DNA of 64,000 bases from Candidatus Omnitrophota bacterium (GCA_020632575.1 JACKFH010000005.1:186001-250000), one strand, 5' to 3'. Counted from the first letter of the stretch, positions 34,423 through 43,498 are shown. Numbers and translations: made by a program. The notes: generated from the sequence alone by a model not told the origin.

Positions 34423-37401
34423 ATGGCACACCGGATTGAAGTCACCACGCAAGATCATTTACCCGACCCGAGAGGAGCGGCGCTCATAGCGAACGCTCAC
34501 GAGGAATTGGGAATCGATATCGACCGGGCTCGAGTGGTCGATGTCTATTCCATCGATCTCGACCTTAAGGAGGTCGACCTGGCGCGGGTTCGGGATGAAC
34601 TGCTAACCGATCCGGTCGCTGAAAAATCCTCGGTGGGAAAACCTCTTCTTGAAGATTGGGATTACTGGATCGAGGTGGGGTTCCGTCCGGGGGTGACCGA
34701 CAATGTCGGCGGAACTGCCTCGGAGGGAATCGCCGACCTCCTGAACCTCCCCTCAACCTCCCAGCGAACTGTCTTTGTCGCAACTGGCTACGCTATTCAG
34801 GATGATCGGCTTTCAAAAGATCAAGTGGAAAAGATCGCGCATGGGATGTTGGCCAACGATCTGATCGAGGAAGCCAGCGTCTACTCAAAGGACCAATTCC
34901 CGGGCGATGAGGGATTCCCCATTCGAATTCCAAAAGTTCATTTGCCGGAGACTCCGCCGGTTGAAACCTACAACCTCGATGTCTCGGATGCCGAACTCGA
35001 ATCACTCTCGAAGAAGAACACTTGGGCGCTAACTCTCGCCGAGATGCAATCGATCCGGGATCATTTTCAAAGCGCCGAGGTTCAAGCCACACGAAAAGAA
35101 CTGGGCCTTCCCGAACAACCCACCGATGTCGAGCTCGAAGTCCTCGCGCAGACTTGGTCGGAACACTGCAAGCACAAGATTTTCGCCAGCAACTGCATCT
35201 ACCGGGAGGGAGATGGCGAACCGCGTCGGATCCAAAACCTGTTCAAGACAACCATCAAAAAAACAACTGAAGAACTTGCCAAAAAGAAGGATTGGCTGGT
35301 CTCAGTTTTTCACGACAACGCGGGCGCGATTCGTTTCACCGAGGATTACCACCTGACCATCAAGGTGGAAACTCATAACTCGCCGAGCGCTCTTGATCCG
35401 TATGGCGGGGCGCTGACAGGGATTGTTGGGGTGAACCGCGATCCGCTCGGAACGGGGATGGGGTGTCGCCTTATCTTTAACACGGATGTTTTTTGTTTCG
35501 GTCTGCCGCATGAAGAGAGGGAACTCCCTCCGCCTCTGCTCCATCCCAGGAGAATTCTCCGTGGCGTCCATCGCGGGGTCATGGATGGAGCCAACACCTC
35601 GGGCATCCCCGATGTGAATGGGGCCATTCTCTTCGATCGCCGGTTCACTGGTAAACCGTTGGTCTTTTGCGGAACTGGCGGGCTGCTCCCCGCCAAGGTG
35701 GGCGATATGCCCGGCGAGTCGAAAGAGGTGAAACCCGGCGATCGGATCGTGATGGTCGGCGGACGCATCGGCAAGGACGGCATCCACGGGGCGACTTTCA
35801 GTTCCGAGGTTCTTCACGAGGACTCGCCTGCCACGGCGGTGCAGATCGGCGACCCGATTACCCAACGCAAGGTGATGGATTTCCTTCTCGAAGCACGGGA
35901 CAAAGGGCTCTACCGATCGCTGACAGACAATGGCGCGGGCGGCCTCTCGTCCTCAGTGGGCGAGATGGCGACCCTTTCGGGCGGGGCGGAGATGCACCTC
36001 GACCGCGCCCCCCTCAAATACGATGGCCTCGCCCCTTGGGAGATCTTTCTTTCGGAGGCGCAGGAGCGGATGACCGTGGTCGTGCCTCCCGAAAAGATCG
36101 ATGACTTCTTGGCACTCGCCAAGAAACGATCGGCCGAAGCGACCGATCTCGGAGAGTTTACCGACTCGGGTTCGCTCCGAGTTTTTTACGATGGCAAACC
36201 GATCGGGAACCTCGACTTGGAATTTCTCCATGAGGGTTGGCCGGTGATGGAATTGCCCGCTGTGTGGGAGCCGCCCGCCGCCAAATCTGCAAGCATCCCT
36301 GAAGGGGACCATCTCGGGAATCGCATCAAATCCGTTCTCTCCCGTCTGAATGTCTGCTCAAAAGAACCCTTTGTGCGGATGTATGACCACGAGGTTCAGG
36401 GCGGGTCCACAGTCAAACCCTTTCAGGGCGTCGAGAATGACGGGCCCGGTGACGCGGCTATTGTGCGGCCGCTCCTGAATAGCCCTTCGGGAGTGGCTGT
36501 CTCTTGCGGCATCGTCCCGAGGTACAGCGACCTCGACGCCAAAGCGATGGCCGAGAACGCGGTCGACGAGGCCCTGCGAAACCTCCTCGCGGTGGGAGCG
36601 CCTCTGGATGAAGTTGCGGCTCTCGACAATTTCTGTTGGCCCGATCCAGTCCCCTCCGTGACCAACCCCGACGCCGAATACAAGATGGCTCAACTGGTGA
36701 GGGCCTGCGAGGGGCTTCAACGCATCTGCTTGGCCTACGAGATGCCCCTGGTTTCCGGAAAAGATTCGATGAAGAACGATTCCCGCATCGGGAACGAGAA
36801 GATCAGCATCCCGCCGACATTGTTGGTGACCGCTGTGGCGGTCATGCCGGATGTCTCGAAAGGGGTCACCATAGATTTCAAGGAGCCGGGAGACATCGTC
36901 TATGTCCTCGGCCCCACTCGGGCTGAACTCGGCTGCAGCGAATACCTCGCTGAGTTCGATCAACTCGGCGACTCCGTCCCAACTGTTCGCCCGGAAGAGG
37001 CCTGGCCGCTCTATCAGGCACTGGCCAAAGCGACCGACCAGAGGTTGGTCCGCTCCTGCCATGATCTATCCGATGGCGGTCTCGCAGTTTCCCTCGCCGA
37101 ATCGGCTTTCGCCGGAGGGTTGGGAGCCGAGGTCGATCTCTCGCTTGTAGCGTTGGGAGAGCCGATGGATCGTGACGATTATATCTTGTTCTCCGAAAGC
37201 CCCTCGCGGTTTGTCCTCACTATCTCTCCCAAAGACCAAACCGATTTCGAACTCTTGTTCGAGGGATTGCCGATCGCCCCAGTGGGAAGAGTGAGTCAGG
37301 ACAAGAAATTGCGGATCAAGGGGTTGTCCGGTGACATGATTGTCGAAGAAGCGATTGGCGATTTGAAAGAGGCTTGGCAGCGGCCTTTTAAGAATTATTG
37401 A
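34423..37401 (+). CDS. purL: Phosphoribosylformylglycinamidine synthase, PurS-PurL fusion without glutaminase domain
   Basis: The 992-residue enzyme makes FGAM from FGAR with ATP and ammonia in purine synthesis. Residues about 1-190 are PurS-like (WIEVGFRPGVTDNVGGTASEGI). The rest is PurL, with the linker helix carrying WSEHCKHK (catalytic His near 248), two AIRS-type ATP-binding halves (VETHNSPSALDPYGGALTG, then SGKDSMKNDS) and VRSCHDLSDGGLAVSLAESAF near the end. The PurQ-like glutaminase domain of the roughly 1300-residue E. coli form is missing, so a separate PurQ is needed and must be encoded elsewhere. GAGGGG lies 6 nt before the ATG. No purine neighbours are present. Confidence 0.94.
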   Translation: MAHRIEVTTQDHLPDPRGAALIANAHEELGIDIDRARVVDVYSIDLDLKEVDLARVRDELLTDPVAEKSSVGKPLLEDWDYWIEVGFRPGVTDNVGGTASEGIADLLNLPSTSQRTVFVATGYAIQDDRLSKDQVEKIAHGMLANDLIEEASVYSKDQFPGDEGFPIRIPKVHLPETPPVETYNLDVSDAELESLSKKNTWALTLAEMQSIRDHFQSAEVQATRKELGLPEQPTDVELEVLAQTWSEHCKHKIFASNCIYREGDGEPRRIQNLFKTTIKKTTEELAKKKDWLVSVFHDNAGAIRFTEDYHLTIKVETHNSPSALDPYGGALTGIVGVNRDPLGTGMGCRLIFNTDVFCFGLPHEERELPPPLLHPRRILRGVHRGVMDGANTSGIPDVNGAILFDRRFTGKPLVFCGTGGLLPAKVGDMPGESKEVKPGDRIVMVGGRIGKDGIHGATFSSEVLHEDSPATAVQIGDPITQRKVMDFLLEARDKGLYRSLTDNGAGGLSSSVGEMATLSGGAEMHLDRAPLKYDGLAPWEIFLSEAQERMTVVVPPEKIDDFLALAKKRSAEATDLGEFTDSGSLRVFYDGKPIGNLDLEFLHEGWPVMELPAVWEPPAAKSASIPEGDHLGNRIKSVLSRLNVCSKEPFVRMYDHEVQGGSTVKPFQGVENDGPGDAAIVRPLLNSPSGVAVSCGIVPRYSDLDAKAMAENAVDEALRNLLAVGAPLDEVAALDNFCWPDPVPSVTNPDAEYKMAQLVRACEGLQRICLAYEMPLVSGKDSMKNDSRIGNEKISIPPTLLVTAVAVMPDVSKGVTIDFKEPGDIVYVLGPTRAELGCSEYLAEFDQLGDSVPTVRPEEAWPLYQALAKATDQRLVRSCHDLSDGGLAVSLAESAFAGGLGAEVDLSLVALGEPMDRDDYILFSESPSRFVLTISPKDQTDFELLFEGLPIAPVGRVSQDKKLRIKGLSGDMIVEEAIGDLKEAWQRPFKNY

Positions 37402-37417
37402 ATCGGGGGGAGAGATT

Positions 37418-37522
37418 GAATCATGGAAATCCGTGGAATTCATGGAAGAAATGGAATCCGGACAAATCGCTTCGCGATTTGCTTTCCATGTTTTCAATCC
37501 CTTCCATGGGCTTCCATGATTC
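37418..37522. repeat. Palindromic intergenic repeat, copy 2 (partner at 20306-20413)
   Basis: This 105-bp element again begins GAATCATGGAA and ends TTCCATGATTC, with the central dyad CAAATCGC..GCGATTTG. It lies 17 bp after the purL stop and runs into the 5' end of the S9 peptidase gene. Both candidate start codons of that gene, 37423 and 37516, fall inside the two mirror-image ends of the repeat. Confidence 0.85.
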
Positions 37523-39435
37523 TGCTTTTCCTCGCCCTCTCCTCATCCGCCGAAGTCGAACGCCGGGAGCAAGGCGCCTTGGTTATCGAAGGCATCCCCG
37601 AAATCCCGGAAGAGATTGTCGATCAAATGTATCGCTACCGTAGCGTCCGCACCGCGATCATTGAGGACTGGGCAGCGGATGGGGAGGGGATGCTGATCTC
37701 GACCCGCTTCGGAGAGACCTATCAACTCCACTGGGTGGCACAACCAGCCGGCATGCGCCGGCAACTCACGTTTTTTCAAGAGCCGGTTCGCGGCGCCTCG
37801 ATCCAACCCGATCCCGAAAAAGAGACATTCATTTATTCCATGGACGAGGGGGGCGGGGAGTTTTATCAGATCCATGAGTACGATCTCGAATCCGGGAAGC
37901 ATCGCCTGCTCACCGATGGAAAATCGCGGAACGGCGGGGCGACCTGGTCCAACAAGGGGGATCGATTCGCTTATTACAGCACGGCCCGCAATGGTCAGGA
38001 TTGGGATCTTTATGTGATGGACCCCGATTCGCCGGAGGACCCGAGGCGCGTTCTCGAGGAAGGAGGGTCGTGGGTGGTTTCGGACTGGTCTCCCGACGAT
38101 AAAAAACTCCTTGTCGTGAAATATGTCTCCGCCAACGAGTCGCACCCTCATGTCCTCGACTTGGAATCGGGCGAGCTGACCGAAATCAACCCGACCGAGG
38201 AAAAGATCGCTTATGGCGGTGGCGTTTGGGCAAAGGACGGCAAAGGGATCTATTTCACCTCGGACCAGGGTGCCGAGTTTCAACACCTCCGCTATTGGGA
38301 TCTCGAGAAGAAGGAATTCGAAACGCTCACGGGAGACATCCCCTGGGACATCGAATCGATCGAACTCTCCGACGATGGAAAGACGCTTGCCTTCACCGCC
38401 AACGAAGATGGGATCGGCGTTCTCTATCTGTTGAATACGAAGACCGGTGAACGAAAGAAAGTCCCGGATCTCCCGCTCGGTCAGGTCTACGGACTCAACT
38501 TTCATCCCGATAACCAACGGCTCGCGATCGTTTTGAACACGCCTCAAACTCCCGGAGACATTTATGTCCTCAACATCTCGGACAATTCGCTAACTCGTTG
38601 GACGTACAGCGAAGTCGGGGGTCTGCCCACGGATGAGTTTGTCATCCCCGAATTGATTCACTACCCGACCTTCGACGAATTGGATGGAAAGCCTCGCGAG
38701 ATCCCCGCTTTCCTGTTCAAACCGAACAAGGCCGCGGAAAAATATCCGGTGGTGGTCTACATCCATGGCGGTCCGGAGAGTCAGTTCATTCCCTACTTCT
38801 CCTCCAACTTCCAATACTACCTCCGTGAACTTGGAATCGCGGTGGTGGCTCCCAATGTTCGCGGGTCGGCGGGATACGGTAAGTCTTACCTCAAACTGGA
38901 CAACGGTTACCAACGGGAAGATTCGGTGAAAGATATTGGTGCGCTACTCGATTGGATCGAAGAGCAACCCGATCTGGATTCCGAGAGGGTCGCGGTGATG
39001 GGCGGCTCCTATGGGGGATATATGGTTCTCGCTTCCCTTTTTCACTATCCCGACCGATTCAAGGCGGGGATCGATTCGGTCGGCATCAGCAACTTTGTGA
39101 CCTTCCTCGAGAATACACAGGATTACCGCCGCGACTTGCGCCGGGTCGAATACGGCGACGAACGCGATCCCGAGATGAGGGACTTCCTCCAAAAGATTTC
39201 CCCCACCAACAACGCCGACAAAATCCGCGGCGCCCTCTTCGTCGCGCAGGGCCTGAATGATCCCCGTGTTCCGGCGAGCGAAGCCGAACAGATGGTCGAG
39301 GCGATCCGAGGGAATGGCGGGACCGCCTGGTACCTCCTCGCCAAGGACGAGGGCCATGGGTTCTCCAAGAAGACCAACGCGGATTATTATTACAACGCGG
39401 TGGCGCTGTTTTTGGAGAAGCACTTGCTGGATTGA
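37516..39435 (+). CDS. S9-family prolyl oligopeptidase-like serine peptidase
   Basis: The product has 639 residues from the ATG at 37516, which opens a short signal-like stretch (MILLFLALSSSAEVE). An ATG at 37423 would add 31 residues encoded by the palindromic repeat. The N-terminal seven-bladed propeller has WSNKGDRFAYYSTARNGQDWDLYVM and SDWSPDDKKLLVVKY. The C-terminal alpha/beta-hydrolase domain has GGSYGGYM with Ser498, NDPRVP with Asp582 and DEGHGF with His614, so the triad is complete. YIHGGPESQF is the oxyanion region. It resembles acylaminoacyl/dipeptidyl peptidases of family S9 and probably degrades peptides in the periplasm. No ribosome site precedes either start. Confidence 0.9.
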   Translation: MILLFLALSSSAEVERREQGALVIEGIPEIPEEIVDQMYRYRSVRTAIIEDWAADGEGMLISTRFGETYQLHWVAQPAGMRRQLTFFQEPVRGASIQPDPEKETFIYSMDEGGGEFYQIHEYDLESGKHRLLTDGKSRNGGATWSNKGDRFAYYSTARNGQDWDLYVMDPDSPEDPRRVLEEGGSWVVSDWSPDDKKLLVVKYVSANESHPHVLDLESGELTEINPTEEKIAYGGGVWAKDGKGIYFTSDQGAEFQHLRYWDLEKKEFETLTGDIPWDIESIELSDDGKTLAFTANEDGIGVLYLLNTKTGERKKVPDLPLGQVYGLNFHPDNQRLAIVLNTPQTPGDIYVLNISDNSLTRWTYSEVGGLPTDEFVIPELIHYPTFDELDGKPREIPAFLFKPNKAAEKYPVVVYIHGGPESQFIPYFSSNFQYYLRELGIAVVAPNVRGSAGYGKSYLKLDNGYQREDSVKDIGALLDWIEEQPDLDSERVAVMGGSYGGYMVLASLFHYPDRFKAGIDSVGISNFVTFLENTQDYRRDLRRVEYGDERDPEMRDFLQKISPTNNADKIRGALFVAQGLNDPRVPASEAEQMVEAIRGNGGTAWYLLAKDEGHGFSKKTNADYYYNAVALFLEKHLLD

Positions 39436-39436
39436 G

Positions 39437-39460
39437 CACAAACTAGACGATCAGTTTGTG
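39437..39460. repeat. Inverted repeat after the S9 peptidase gene
   Basis: CACAAACT (39437-39444) and AGTTTGTG (39453-39460) make a perfect 8-bp dyad with an 8-nt loop, starting 1 bp after the stop codon. It may be a terminator-like hairpin for the peptidase mRNA or an extra binding site of the HigA-type repressor just downstream. The T-run is poor. Confidence 0.5.
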
Positions 39461-39464
39461 AAAA

Positions 39465-39504
39465 TTGATTTCATCCTGTCGATCGGTATACTGTTAGACA
39501 GGAT
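39465..39504 (+). promoter_or_regulatory. Promoter and overlapping operator of the higBA pair
   Basis: TTGATT (39465-39470) and TATACT (39487-39492) are 16 bp apart and form a good sigma70-type promoter. The -10 box is enclosed by a perfect inverted repeat ATCCTGTC (39473-39480) / GACAGGAT (39497-39504). A repressor bound there would block RNA polymerase, the usual autoregulation of HigBA modules. Confidence 0.7.
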
Positions 39505-39525
39505 TATTGAAGATTCCTGAATTCG

Positions 39526-39807
39526 ATGATCATTAGTTTCAAATGCCCCCAGACCGAGAAGTTGTTTCACCGCCTCCCTGTTCGAAGATTTCACCACATC
39601 GAACGGCAAGCGCGTCGCAAACTCGAAGTTTTGGAAACAGCAGAAGTATTGGAAGATCTAAGATCACCTCCTGGGAATCGATTGGAAACGCTCAAGGGTG
39701 ATCGGAAAGGGCAACACAGCATTAGAATCAATGATCAGTTCCGAATCTGTTTCGTGTGGGATGGTCAAGGCGCATGTGAGGTTGAAATCGTCGACTATCA
39801 TCACTGA
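39526..39807 (+). CDS. higB: HigB-like RelE/ParE-superfamily toxin
   Basis: The 93-residue basic product has the HigB layout. The N-terminus is MIISFKCPQTEKLFHR. The helices contain RRKLEVLETAEVLEDLRSPP, and the conserved GNRLETLKGDRKGQHSIRINDQFRICFVW block carries the Arg and His residues used in mRNA cleavage on the ribosome. EVEIVDYHH is the usual end. It is the first gene of a toxin-then-antitoxin operon, the order typical of higBA, and is followed 27 bp later by the antitoxin. It is predicted to be a ribosome-dependent mRNase neutralised by the downstream protein. Confidence 0.92.
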   Translation: MIISFKCPQTEKLFHRLPVRRFHHIERQARRKLEVLETAEVLEDLRSPPGNRLETLKGDRKGQHSIRINDQFRICFVWDGQGACEVEIVDYHH

Positions 39808-39834
39808 AATAAATGGACCAAGGAGATTTAGGAA

Positions 39835-40152
39835 ATGAAAAAACTCGATCCCATTCCACCCGGCGAGATACTCCTCGAAGAGTTCTTGAAACCATTGGGT
39901 ATCAGCCAAAACAAACTCGCTCGCGACATCGACGTTCCCCCGACACGGGTCAGCGATATCATCCACGCTCGACGATCGATCTCGACCGATACGGCGCTTC
40001 GGCTGGGGACTTACTTTCAAACCACTCCGGAGTTCTGGCTCAACTTACAGCGCAGGTACGATCTATTGGTCGCGGAAGACACCATTCTACCTCGCATCAA
40101 AAAACAAGTGCGACCTCTCGAACGAAACATCATGGCGCAAGCAATGGAGTAA
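39835..40152 (+). CDS. higA: HigA-family Xre-type antitoxin
   Basis: The 105-residue product opens with the HigA signature PIPPGEILLEEFLKPLGIS and continues with the helix-turn-helix QNKLARDIDVPPTRVSDIIHARRSI (about 25-50). It ends with TDTALRLGTYFQTTPEFWLNLQRRYDL, the family's conserved C-terminal block. It should bind HigB and the operator at 39473-39504 and repress the pair. AAGGAG lies about 9 nt upstream of the ATG, a stronger site than that of the toxin, which fits the need for excess antitoxin. Confidence 0.94.
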   Translation: MKKLDPIPPGEILLEEFLKPLGISQNKLARDIDVPPTRVSDIIHARRSISTDTALRLGTYFQTTPEFWLNLQRRYDLLVAEDTILPRIKKQVRPLERNIMAQAME

Positions 40153-40196
40153 TCGGGAATCGCTCCTCAGGGCTTTCATTCCACGAGTTGTCACCC

Positions 40197-41342
40197 ATGC
40201 CCACCCAACTCCTTCTTCTCGTCGACGCTCTCTCCTTCGAATACCTCAAATGGATGCCGTCACTTCAGAGACTCGCCGAGGATGGAAAGGCCTATTCGGT
40301 TAAACCGGCGGCGGGGTTCCGTGGGGTGGAACCGGCGCTCAATGGCGAATGGACTCTTCCCGGCGAAGTCCCCTTCCGATTCAAAAGGGCGCCTGACAGT
40401 CCAAGTCGGTTCCCACCGATGCTGGGTTTGGGAGATGCCCTGTTGCCCTCTGGGCTGAACCGAATCTATCGTCTCCTCCTTTCAAAAGGATTTCCCGGAT
40501 CTTATCCCCACCTTATTCCATCCATTCTGCTTCACGAGTTCCAGGTCTCCTCGGGGACGAGCCGAGTCCCCACTGTCATTGAAAGGTGGGAACAATCCGG
40601 CAAAAAGATCTGGTGGTACACACGCGACTCTACATGGGAGAAAAAGAAATCGCTGACCGCGCGGGTTTACCGGAAAGTCTATCGTCCATTGATGCTGGAG
40701 GAAGCGCTGGATGCCTTGGGCGCGGGATCGGATGTGGTTTACCTCGAATTTTCCACCATCCTCGACGATGTCGGACATCGTTATGGACCCAACTCTCCCG
40801 AGATGGGAAACGCCTGCCGCGAGTTCGATCGAGATCTCTCCGACTGGGTCACGAAATCGCGCACGCAAGCAGGCGGCGATCTGTCGATCGGCGTGATCAG
40901 CGACCATGGAATGAGCGAGGTGACCGGATCGGTCGATATTGAGGACTCACTCCGGCAAAAGAATTTGATCAACGGTCGCGATTATGTCGGGATCTGGAAC
41001 TCCAATTTCGCTCAGATATGGCCAGCAAAGGCCCCAATCAATAAGGTCGAGGATTCCATAATCGATCTCCCAAAGGTTCGATTGCTCACGGATGAGGAGA
41101 GGAAAGAATGGTTCGGCGAAGACTTGGCCTATGGCGAGATTATCTTAGCGACCGAGGAAGGGACGGTGATTCGACCCAATCATTTTCAGGGAACCAAGAA
41201 GGTCCGGGGGATGCACGGACACCTTCACGCGACCTCCCTAGAATCCCGAGCCTTGGCGGTGTTTCTCGGGCCGGAATTCGGAATGGCGGAAAACCAAGAG
41301 TTGGAGATGCCGGATCTGTTTCGAGTATTGAACCCAAATTGA
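40197..41342 (+). CDS. Alkaline phosphatase superfamily (nucleotide pyrophosphatase-like) protein
   Basis: The product has 381 residues from the ATG at 40197; a longer in-frame stretch upstream overlaps higA and has no family features. Metal-site motifs of the superfamily are visible. LLLVDALSFEYL carries the first Asp near the N-terminus, TILDDVGHRYGPNS the Asp/His pair, VISDHGMSEV the Asp-His of the second site, and MHGHLH the last His. The nucleophile Thr/Ser region is likely GFRGVEPALNGEW, near residues 41-53. It lacks a signal peptide, so a cytosolic phosphodiesterase or phosphopentomutase-like hydrolase is likely; substrate unknown. It converges on the second STAS gene, with 4 bp between the stops. 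Confidence 0.8.
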   Translation: MPTQLLLLVDALSFEYLKWMPSLQRLAEDGKAYSVKPAAGFRGVEPALNGEWTLPGEVPFRFKRAPDSPSRFPPMLGLGDALLPSGLNRIYRLLLSKGFPGSYPHLIPSILLHEFQVSSGTSRVPTVIERWEQSGKKIWWYTRDSTWEKKKSLTARVYRKVYRPLMLEEALDALGAGSDVVYLEFSTILDDVGHRYGPNSPEMGNACREFDRDLSDWVTKSRTQAGGDLSIGVISDHGMSEVTGSVDIEDSLRQKNLINGRDYVGIWNSNFAQIWPAKAPINKVEDSIIDLPKVRLLTDEERKEWFGEDLAYGEIILATEEGTVIRPNHFQGTKKVRGMHGHLHATSLESRALAVFLGPEFGMAENQELEMPDLFRVLNPN

Positions 41343-41346
41343 AGGA

Positions 41347-41715
41347 TTACTCGGCCGGTGTTTCTTGAAGTTTATTTAGAGACTCATCGACATTCTCATA
41401 GATCGGCAGGATCTCATGAAGCGTCGTCATCTCGACCGCCTTGCGAGCCATGGGCGAGAGACCGCAGATAGCGAATGGGACACGAGTCTCACGAGATTTC
41501 TTCAGGGCCGCCACCAACATCGCGAGACCGCTGGAGGCGATGTAGTTGACCGCCTCCAAGTTCAAGATGACCCGTTTGGGGAATTTTTTGAACAGACCGG
41601 TGAGGTAATCGCTCAACTCCATCGCGTTGGCGACATCCAGCTCGCCGTTGATCTGAACGATCGTGGCGTTCTTCTTTTCGGTAACTTGATAATCCATACG
41701 TTGATTCGACCACAT
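41347..41715 (-). CDS. STAS-domain anti-sigma factor antagonist-like protein
   Basis: The 122-residue product is a single STAS domain: TIVQINGELDVANAMELSDYL, then RVILNLEAVNYIASSGLAMLVAAL (the phospho-acceptor Ser pair in IASSGL), then VPFAICGLSPMARKAVEMTTL. It belongs to the same class as the protein at 27669-28007, but the two differ in most positions, so they are not a recent duplication. It lies 62 bp after proS and may be cotranscribed with rseP-proS. The ATG at 41715 has AAGAG upstream; an internal ATG 6 codons later is an alternative. No kinase partner is adjacent. Confidence 0.9.
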   Translation of the reverse strand: MWSNQRMDYQVTEKKNATIVQINGELDVANAMELSDYLTGLFKKFPKRVILNLEAVNYIASSGLAMLVAALKKSRETRVPFAICGLSPMARKAVEMTTLHEILPIYENVDESLNKLQETPAE

Positions 41716-41777
41716 AATCTCTTAATTAAACCGCATATTCATCCTGGACCAAGTCGAAATCAACCCGGTCATCCATA

Positions 41778-43490
41778 TTATTGAAAGTTCGACCGATCCT
41801 TTAAAAAGGAAATCGCTTCCTCGATGGAAACCTCCGACCGCTCACCGGAGGAGCGTCGGGTGATTTCACACACCCCTTTTTCCAGGGACTTCTTGCCGAT
41901 CGAAACCTGCCAGGGAATCCCCATCAGATCCGCGTCCTTGAATTTCCCGCCGGGTCGCTCGTCCCGGTCGTCGTAAAGCACCTCGAATCCAGCCTCGGCT
42001 AACGACTCGGCCAGTTTGTCGCAAGCCTCGACAATCTCCGGCATGTGGGTTCCCAGAGAGAGGAGGTGAATGTGAAAGGGAGCGACACTCTCCGGCCAGA
42101 CAATTCCCTTCTCGTCATGGTGCTGTTCGATCACCGCCGCGACTGTCCGAGTGACCCCGATGCCATAACACCCCATGATCATCGGTTTGGAGGTTCCATC
42201 CTCATCCTGAAAAGTCGCCTCGAGCTTCTCGCTGTACTTGGTTCCAAGCTGAAACACCTGTCCGACCTCGATCCCGCGAACCACCTCGATCGCTTTTGAA
42301 GGATCCTCGGGGCAGGGATCGTCAGGAACAGCCCATCGCAAGTCGGCCACACGGGTGGGTTTGAAATCCCGGCCAGCGACCACATGCAGGATGTGTCTCC
42401 CGGTTTGATTGGCGCCGGTGGTCATCTCCTCCATCGCCAACACTTCGGGGTCGGCCCAGATCTCGACGTCGCTTTTAAGGCCCACAGGCCCGGCATAACC
42501 GACTTCACAGCCAGTGATCTCCTTGACCACACCGGGCTCGGCGAGGTCAACAAGACACCCCATTTCCCGGCCGACTTTAATCGGGTTGGCGTCACGGTCT
42601 CCTCGCACCAGTACGGCAACCACTTTTTCGCCGCCCTGGAAGAGGAGAGTTTTCACCAATTCCCCCGGTTTCTTTTTCAGGAAGGCGGTGACATCCTCAA
42701 TCGTCGTCTTGTTCGGAGTGTCGACCACTTCGGCGTCAGGAGCGCTCGGATTGGGTTCCACAGCGGGAACGGGCGGAACCTCACAAATCTCCAAGTTGAC
42801 CGCGAAGTTGGCTTCCTTGCAGACCGCGATCTCCGCCTCGCCGGAATCGGCCAGGGCCATGAACTCATGCGAGCCGCTGCCGCCCATCACTCCGGTGTCG
42901 GCGGCGACCGGATAACAATCGAGACCACAGCGTTTGAAGATGCGGTCATAGGCTTGATACATGTCATCGTAAGAACTCTTGCAGCCCGCCTCGTCCTTAT
43001 CGAAGGAATAAGCGTCCTTCATGATGAACTCACGCGAGCGCATAACGCCAAACCTCGGACGCACTTCATCGCGGAATTTCGTTTGAATCTGATAAAGATT
43101 CTTCGGAAGATCTCGATAGGATGAAAGCGCCGAGGCCACCAAGTGGGTGATGATCTCCTCGTGGGTCGGGCCGAGTACAAAGTCGCGCTCATGTCGATCC
43201 TGGAGGCGCATCAGTTCGGGTCCCATGTCGTTCCAACGGCCGGTCTGTTTCCACAGGGTGTCTGGTTGGAGGGTCGGCATGAGCACCTCGCAGGCCCCCG
43301 CCCCATTCATCTCCTCGCGCACGATTCGGGAGACCTTTTGGATGACCCGCAGCCCCAACGGTAGGTGGGTGTAAAGACCCGCCGAAAGCATCCGGATCAG
43401 GCCGGCGCGCAGCATCAGAATATGGGAAGGAATTTCGGCTTCTTTCGGGACCTCCCGCATGGTCGGGAAGAACCCTCGCGACATCCGCAC
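41778..43490 (-). CDS. proS: Proline-tRNA ligase (ProS, bacterial type with editing domain)
   Basis: The 570-residue class II synthetase charges tRNA-Pro. Motif 1 lies in the region of the long helix after SHILMLRAGLIRMLSAGLYTHLPLGLRV. Motif 2 is in DEVRPRFGVMRSREFIMKDAYSFD. The inserted YbaK-like editing domain spans about 235-380 (VKTLLFQGGEKVVAVLVRGD). Motif 3 and the anticodon domain follow (GCYGIGVTRTVAAVIEQHHDEKGIVWP). The GTG at 43490 is preferred because VRMSRGFFPTMREVP aligns with the family's MRxS start; the ATG at 43484 is the alternative. The gene starts 8 bp after the rseP stop, so the two are cotranscribed. Confidence 0.95.
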   Translation of the reverse strand: MRMSRGFFPTMREVPKEAEIPSHILMLRAGLIRMLSAGLYTHLPLGLRVIQKVSRIVREEMNGAGACEVLMPTLQPDTLWKQTGRWNDMGPELMRLQDRHERDFVLGPTHEEIITHLVASALSSYRDLPKNLYQIQTKFRDEVRPRFGVMRSREFIMKDAYSFDKDEAGCKSSYDDMYQAYDRIFKRCGLDCYPVAADTGVMGGSGSHEFMALADSGEAEIAVCKEANFAVNLEICEVPPVPAVEPNPSAPDAEVVDTPNKTTIEDVTAFLKKKPGELVKTLLFQGGEKVVAVLVRGDRDANPIKVGREMGCLVDLAEPGVVKEITGCEVGYAGPVGLKSDVEIWADPEVLAMEEMTTGANQTGRHILHVVAGRDFKPTRVADLRWAVPDDPCPEDPSKAIEVVRGIEVGQVFQLGTKYSEKLEATFQDEDGTSKPMIMGCYGIGVTRTVAAVIEQHHDEKGIVWPESVAPFHIHLLSLGTHMPEIVEACDKLAESLAEAGFEVLYDDRDERPGGKFKDADLMGIPWQVSIGKKSLEKGVCEITRRSSGERSEVSIEEAISFLKDRSNFQ

Positions 43491-43498
43491 TAAGTCTT

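Noticed and set aside
37543..38547. 334-codon open frame opposite the S9 peptidase propeller
   Set aside because: Antisense of a gene with a complete catalytic triad; no independent support.
39813..40196. N-terminal extension of the AlkP-superfamily gene over higA
   Set aside because: The in-frame upstream sequence overlaps the whole higA gene and has no superfamily motif; the ATG at 40197 is the sensible start.
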